A stretch of 64,000 bases of DNA, from the NCBI GenBank assembly GCA_958496175.1, contig OY292275.1:4154001-4218000 (forward strand), in the 5' to 3' direction. Below are positions 58,989-64,000 of the stretch, piece after piece. This stretch comes from Sisyra terminalis (Eukaryota; Arthropoda; Insecta; Neuroptera; Sisyridae). The first letter of the stretch is position 1. Each line of letters opens with the position of its first letter. The position numbers and the translations under genes were made by a program. The notes below the pieces were generated by a model, which was not told where the DNA came from, ran no database searches, and saw only the letters and a program-made list of their open reading frames with translations.

Positions 58989-60911
58989 AATCTATCATCG
59001 TAAATATGTTCTTAAAATTGGTAATTGTAAACAAATTATATATACCTACAAATAAAATATCAACTAATAAACAACGAGAGGACCTGGAGAACTTCGTACC
59101 ACCCAAAGTTAATAACGAAAATTAATTGATATCGATAATATTGTCACATTTTTAAATATCAATATGGATAAAATTAAATACACTGACTTATATTTGATTA
59201 TAACTATGATCAAATGCTAAAAAATCGATTTTGAAAAATTTGTCCCTTACTGCTGTGTTTTGAAATTGGGCATCCGAGTTGAAGATTGTTGCAAGATTTG
59301 CATTACGTTCCCTCCAAGTGGAATGCAATTTTTTTTTTAAATTATTAACTTTAATTTATGAATTTTTTTGTTTACCACAAAATTTGTTTACATTCCAATC
59401 CATTGTAAAATTTGTAGTCTTTAGTATGAAAATGTTATCAACAATTTTCTACATAAGATTGGTATCAATTTTCACTTGTGTCCTAAATTTTTTTTATACT
59501 TTAACGACTAAGTATCAAAATTTTATTTAGTGAAATAAAAATAAAAATTTCACCACAAACTTGAACCCATTCCATTGCACATTTCACCACCGAAAACCTT
59601 TTTTTATCTCTTTATACTGCCATCACTTAAGAATCGCATTATCTTTATAGAAAAATATTACCCTTTAAATGCTGGCAAAGGACGACAGGACGACATATAG
59701 GTGGTAGTAGGACCACACCGCGCTTATCTACGTAATGCGAGTGAGAAACGATAGTTATACTGGAATTTGTTGACTCCTCAACTCATCCGAAACAGTCGAG
59801 AGGACTTAGGCGAGAAATATGTGGGGGTTTTTCCTTGTCGCACCACCTTTATGTCCTCGTTATTACTACAATCCTCGGCACACCTTATCACAATAATCCC
59901 GTGCTAAAGACGGTGGTCCCGACCGCAAAAATCCGACTGGCCAACCTTTAACCACACTCCTCTACATACTTATATATATGGTATGTCCCATTTTCGATCC
60001 GATCAACCCCAATATTTATCATTTTTGCCACGCCAAGGGTGCGAAATCAAATCGAATTTATTTCCATTGAAATACCTGCAGAATTTATTCGACTTTTTAA
60101 ATAGTAAAAGATATTTTTACGATTTAAGCGTCTCCAAGAAAAATAATCGGGAAAACATCATTTTTTTTTTTGGCTTTGCCAGGTGAAGAATATCAAGTGT
60201 GACAATAGAAGTTGGAAAAACGGGGGATGAAGGGGGAAAATTTCATACTCTGTTTTACGATAGTAAGCTCCGGTTTACGATCGGTTGTTCTATTCGCGGA
60301 ACGGACGTTACGAAGAAAATGGGTAACGATCCTCTCTGTGTTTTGAAGACTGAAAGAAAGAAATTTCACAATCAACACCTTTCTCCTGGGGACGAGGGGT
60401 TGGGTGAGGTAAGGGTGGAACGTATACGATAGTAAACGGTATAACATACATCATCAAACAGTTAACAAAAAGGACTTTATGAATTATAAAATATTTACTG
60501 TCGCCGTTTCGTTTTATTCCATAACTTCAACGGTTGGATTTCTGATACTCCCCCACTGTTGGAGGGTTTGATGGTTTGATCTCGCGATCGAGATGATGGA
60601 CATACTTTTACGATCCTTCTACAAAATGTGCTTTGTATTCGGTTCCTCATTGTCCAAAAAAATAAAAATTCAACGCAAAATTAGTAAAGATTCCTTTAAA
60701 ATTTAAAATTTTCAATCCTTTCCTTCGTCTTCGTTGATGTCTATAACTTTACCAATTACTCTTTCAACCCTTTGGATTTAATAATAGTGGCGGAAAAGCG
60801 AAGCTTTTGAAGATATTGAGATGTTAGCAAAAGATCTAGAATTCAAGTATTTCAAAGAATTTCTCAGATACTTAAAAGCTGCATCAAAAATATGTCGTTT
60901 TAACTGCATAT
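58989..60911. other. Intergenic, partly higher-GC unique sequence
   Basis: 59.6-60.65 kb is apparently single-copy and less AT-biased. Frames such as 60193-60447 overlap others on the opposite strand and show no domain. No gene is called. Confidence 0.4.
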
Positions 60912-61377
60912 ATCTATACTAATATATAAAATTCTTACGTCTGTCTGTACATTTCGATTTTGAACCCTATTTTAGGGTAAATATTTGTTTCAAGAGGCCC
61001 TTATTCCAAATTTAAAATTTTTAAAATTTTTGTCTGTCTGTCTGTCTGTGTGTCCCGATTTAACTAAAGAACGGAACAACCGAATTTAATGAAATTTGGT
61101 ATTAAGATACAACACAATTTCCCACACACTATAGACTACTTATTATTCCAAAAAAATAATAAGGGAAGGTATTTCCTAGAGATGAAAACAACAATTTTTA
61201 CTTTATATAAGTGAGTTATATATCATTGGAAAGGTAATTTAAAGTTAGAAAATAATCTGTAAAAATATTTTTAGTTGAACTGATAAAAAGCACAGTAAAT
61301 TCAATTTAAATTTTGAAAAACTGCCTCTTTGAAATATAAACCTTTATATATATATAAAAAACACAGAGTTTATGTTA

Positions 61378-61450
61378 ATAGCGTAATGGCTTACGTGTCT
61401 AACATTCTAATGCTCCTAATTATAAAGACGTGGGTTCGTATCTTACAGTA
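61378..61450 (+). other. tRNA-like segment inside the Helitron
   Basis: TAGCGTAATGGCTTACGTG is A-box-like, and GTGGGTTCGTATC about 50 bp later is B-box-like. Stems are poor, so it is a tRNA-derived fragment or SINE head and not a functional tRNA gene. Confidence 0.35.
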
Positions 61451-61604
61451 AATTTTTTTTAATTTTTTTTTACAAAATTGTTGTAAATAGACCCTTAGAG
61501 TTGCTCAATAAGGAAATATTAACAAAAAAAAGTTATAGTAGTACTAGTAATAATAATAATAGTAATAAAACTTAAAGTAAATACGTTTTTAAAACCGTGC
61601 ATAC

Positions 61605-62405
61605 TAGGGTGATTTTTTTTTGTGGTCCCATCGTGAAATTTTATTGAAAATACCAAAAAAAAAAAAATTCTTTGAAAGTTTGAGCCCTTAATATCAATTT
61701 TAAGTCCTCGACCAAGACGTGTAAAGATTTCCCATTGAAAATACACGGAAACTCTGATTTTTTATTTTTAAATTTCTATATCTCAGCGGCATTTCATGGG
61801 ATCGCTTTTACCGAAGATGGTTTTTTCTCAGAATTAAACGCTCTACAAAAGTGCCCAATGCGACAAACTCGTAACTCACACCGGTGAGGTAGTACGGGCC
61901 ACTGAACCTGATTTTTCCATAAAATTCGCGTTTTTTTGCATTTATCTCGTAAATAACAAGAGCTACGGAAAAATTATAAATGAAAAACTTGTAGAGAATT
62001 TGATTTCCTACAAAAAAATTCTTGTAGACCAAATCGCGAAGATCAATATTAAAAGAGATATTAAGTCTTGAATTTTATGGAAAAATCAGGTTCAGTGGCC
62101 CGTACTACCTCACCGGTGTGAGTTACGACTTTGTCGCAATGGGTACTTTTGTAGAGCGTTTAATTCTGAGAAAAAAACATCTTCGGTAAAAGCGATCCTA
62201 TGAAATGCCACTGAGATATAGAAATTTAAAAATAAAAAATCAGAGTTTTCATGTATTTTCAATGGGAAATCTTTACACGTCTTAGTCGAGGACTTAAAAT
62301 TAATATTAAGGGCTCAAACTTTCAGGGAATTTTTTTTTTTTTGGTATTTCCACCAAAATTTCACGATGGGACAAAAAAAAAAAGTCAAAAAAAAAAAAAC
62401 CCCTA
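61605..62405. mobile_element. Palindromic foldback (TAGGGTGATTTT type), copy 3
   Basis: Begins TAGGGTGATTTTTTTTTGTG and ends ...AAACCCCTA. The arms contain GAGCCCTTAATATCAATTTT, AAACGCTCTACAAAAGTGCC and ACTCACACCGGTGAGGTAGT. The centre is deleted relative to copy 1 (801 versus 984 bp). It is inserted in a Helitron, about 17 bp from the matching junction of copy 2 at 41243. Confidence 0.83.
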
Positions 62406-62968
62406 AAGTGTATAGACACACAATGGTTATACTTGAGTATGGAGGAACTGGGTTTCGTGCATTTGAACAAATTTTAATTTCGCCGTAGTTTTGTACATTT
62501 CAGTAGTGTAAAAGTTCAGACAATGAAATGGGATTTCTATTAATATTCTAAATATCTAGGCGAGTGTTTTGAAAACTTTTGACTGTTTTAAGTCGTAATT
62601 ATGACTGACTTTATTGCATTTAACGATAGTTTTTATTTATGTACAGATGGTGGTTGATTTACGGATTAATTGGTTCACGGTAGGTATACCAACCGTAAGT
62701 ATACGGAATAGACCATACTCTTTTTAAATATTTATAAATAATTTTTGAAAATTAAATGATCATTATATACAACTATTTTATTGTAAGTAACAGTTTATTA
62801 AATGTGTCTTTTTAAAGTCGACAAAATAGTGTTTTTAGGTATGATTATGTTTTTCGTAAAAGAAATAAGAAAAATAATAATTTTCATATGCCACTACAAA
62901 TAGCAAATTTAAAAAGAAAATATAATTTACACCTACGTTACGCAGAAGAAGTCGTGGGGATCATCTAG

Positions 62969-63888
62969 TGTAGTTATAAAACTCTAAAAAGCTCACATAT
63001 TAATTTATAAATAACGACGAGAAAAAGCTCAAGGAATAATTTTTCGAACGCACAAAACTAACTTTAAAAATATCATTAAAAGCAGCTGAGGATAATTACT
63101 CTCTTTGCCTCATATTAATTTAATTTTTAAACTACTTAAAAAGCTCTCTTCTATATTTCCCAACAAACCCCTTTTCATATCCGTTCCCGCACCTCGTCGC
63201 ACCACCCACGGGTCCACGATAAAGCAACAAAAGTACGCTCCACTTGTTCGAAAGCTACGTTAGAACGAAGAACGGATAGCATATCAACAGGAGAGTTTCT
63301 CGAAGAACTGAAGGTGTCTGAAACGACTACCATCCCCCTAGTATCTCACCCCCTCTGTCTTACACAAGGATTATTTTCTTTTTGCCTCGTTCAACCTTTA
63401 TTTTTCCGTTTTTCTCCCTTAAGCAGCGTCTTAGTTTTATTTTTATTTTTTATTTTTTTTTTACCCCAACCGAACAAGTTGGGGGGGGTAGTTGCTTGTT
63501 TGGCCGCTTAGTTTGTCGGGCGATGTGCAGAAAACTTGATGAGGGCGATAAAGACAAAACTAATGGAAGAAAATAAGAGGAGAAAAAATTTTCTGTTTCG
63601 ATAAGAGAGATAGTTTTTCCACGCGACGTCACATCGATAAAGTACGATGGAAAGAAGAAAAAAAAAATGAGTTTTAATTGGCCAAGAAAACGCAGTGTAA
63701 ATTGTTCATTTTACATTTTATATAGTACAAAGTTTTAACTTTGAAAAGACAAATCAATCTATCTAAAAAAGTATGATTTTTTTTTGGCAATTGTAACTAA
63801 AAAAGATCCTTCTTACAATAGCAGAGCTGAAAACTTAAACCAAAATAATATTGGTTATATAAGAGGCAAGAAAGTATTCTCCATATAG
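62969..63888. other. Intergenic, no gene seen
   Basis: 63.15-63.65 kb is less AT-biased. Overlapping short frames on both strands encode low-complexity residues. No gene is called. Confidence 0.4.
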
Positions 63889-64000
63889 TAGGGATGACAA
63901 AAAAATAGTGCAATTTTGAGCCCTTAATATTGAAAACATTAACAGTTTAAGATATATCAATCCAATTCTTAAAAAGAATTTGTTGTTCCCCATACAATAT
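63889..64000. mobile_element. Left end of another TAGGG-type foldback, cut by window edge
   Basis: TAGGGATGACAAAAAAATAG followed by TTTTGAGCCCTTAATATTGA matches the terminal layout of the other foldbacks (TAGGG end, then the GAGCCCTTAATATT module about 35 bp in). The remainder lies beyond the window. Confidence 0.6.

Larger units (their letters stand above)
60913..62968 (+). mobile_element. Non-autonomous Helitron with inserted foldback
   Basis: Starts TCTATACTAATATATAAAAT after host A (60912) and ends GTGGGGATCATCTAG before host T (62969). This satisfies both Helitron terminal rules and the A/T insertion rule. The length is 2056 bp, of which 61605-62405 is an inserted palindrome. The 5' 430 bp match 15732-16177. 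The 3' part matches 40652-41242. No Rep/helicase frame is present. Confidence 0.82.

Overview
The window is eukaryotic and AT-rich. It looks like an insect chromosome segment, intergenic or deep inside introns. No bacterial operon, ribosome-binding-site pattern, CRISPR array, rRNA or tRNA gene is visible. The transposon spectrum (palindromic foldback MITEs, Helitrons, a gypsy-type solo LTR, a Jockey-like LINE relic) and a small secreted glycine-rich protein gene fit an insect, possibly a nematoceran fly. The species guess is inference only.

Only one intact protein gene is convincing: a single-exon secreted Cys/Gly-rich protein at 56611-57171 with its own TATA box, initiator and poly(A) signal. 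Decayed coding remains are a SGHGKG-motif protein (43012-43464, minus), a LINE reverse-transcriptase fragment (43607-43868, minus) and two mirrored copies of an unrecognised two-exon fragment (20891-21248 plus; 29142-29466 minus).

Most of the rest is mobile DNA. Layout: 0.5-1.3 kb foldback MITE; 2.5-2.8 kb weak foldback; 4.8-7.1 kb palindrome with a second palindrome inserted in its left arm; 8.3 and 9.1 kb small MITEs (the second a hAT with 8-bp target duplication); 11.5 kb gypsy-like solo LTR; 12.2-17.3 kb degenerate repeat array holding a Helitron piece; 19.6-30.8 kb an 11.2-kb giant palindrome with tandem repeats in its arms; 31.4-32.3 kb a 430-bp tandem duplication; 34.4-35.7 kb and 36.8-39.2 kb palindromes with 9-bp target duplications; 40.7-44.2 kb Helitron pieces and coding relics; 45.8-48.1 kb two adjacent MITEs; 49.7-54.4 kb three more palindromes; 55.3-56.2 kb two small palindromes with hammerhead-like motifs; 57.6-59.0 kb palindrome; 60.9-63.0 kb a complete non-autonomous Helitron with an inserted foldback; 63.9 kb start of another foldback. 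Between these lie higher-GC single-copy stretches with no supportable gene.

The most unusual object is the giant palindrome at 19.6-30.8 kb. Each arm carries about four 320-bp tandem units, a gene-like fragment and 1.25-kb tandem units. Each 1.25-kb unit combines a tRNA-like module, an intron-like GT...AG segment, clustered TGACGTCA sites and a conserved hairpin. No transposase was found in it.
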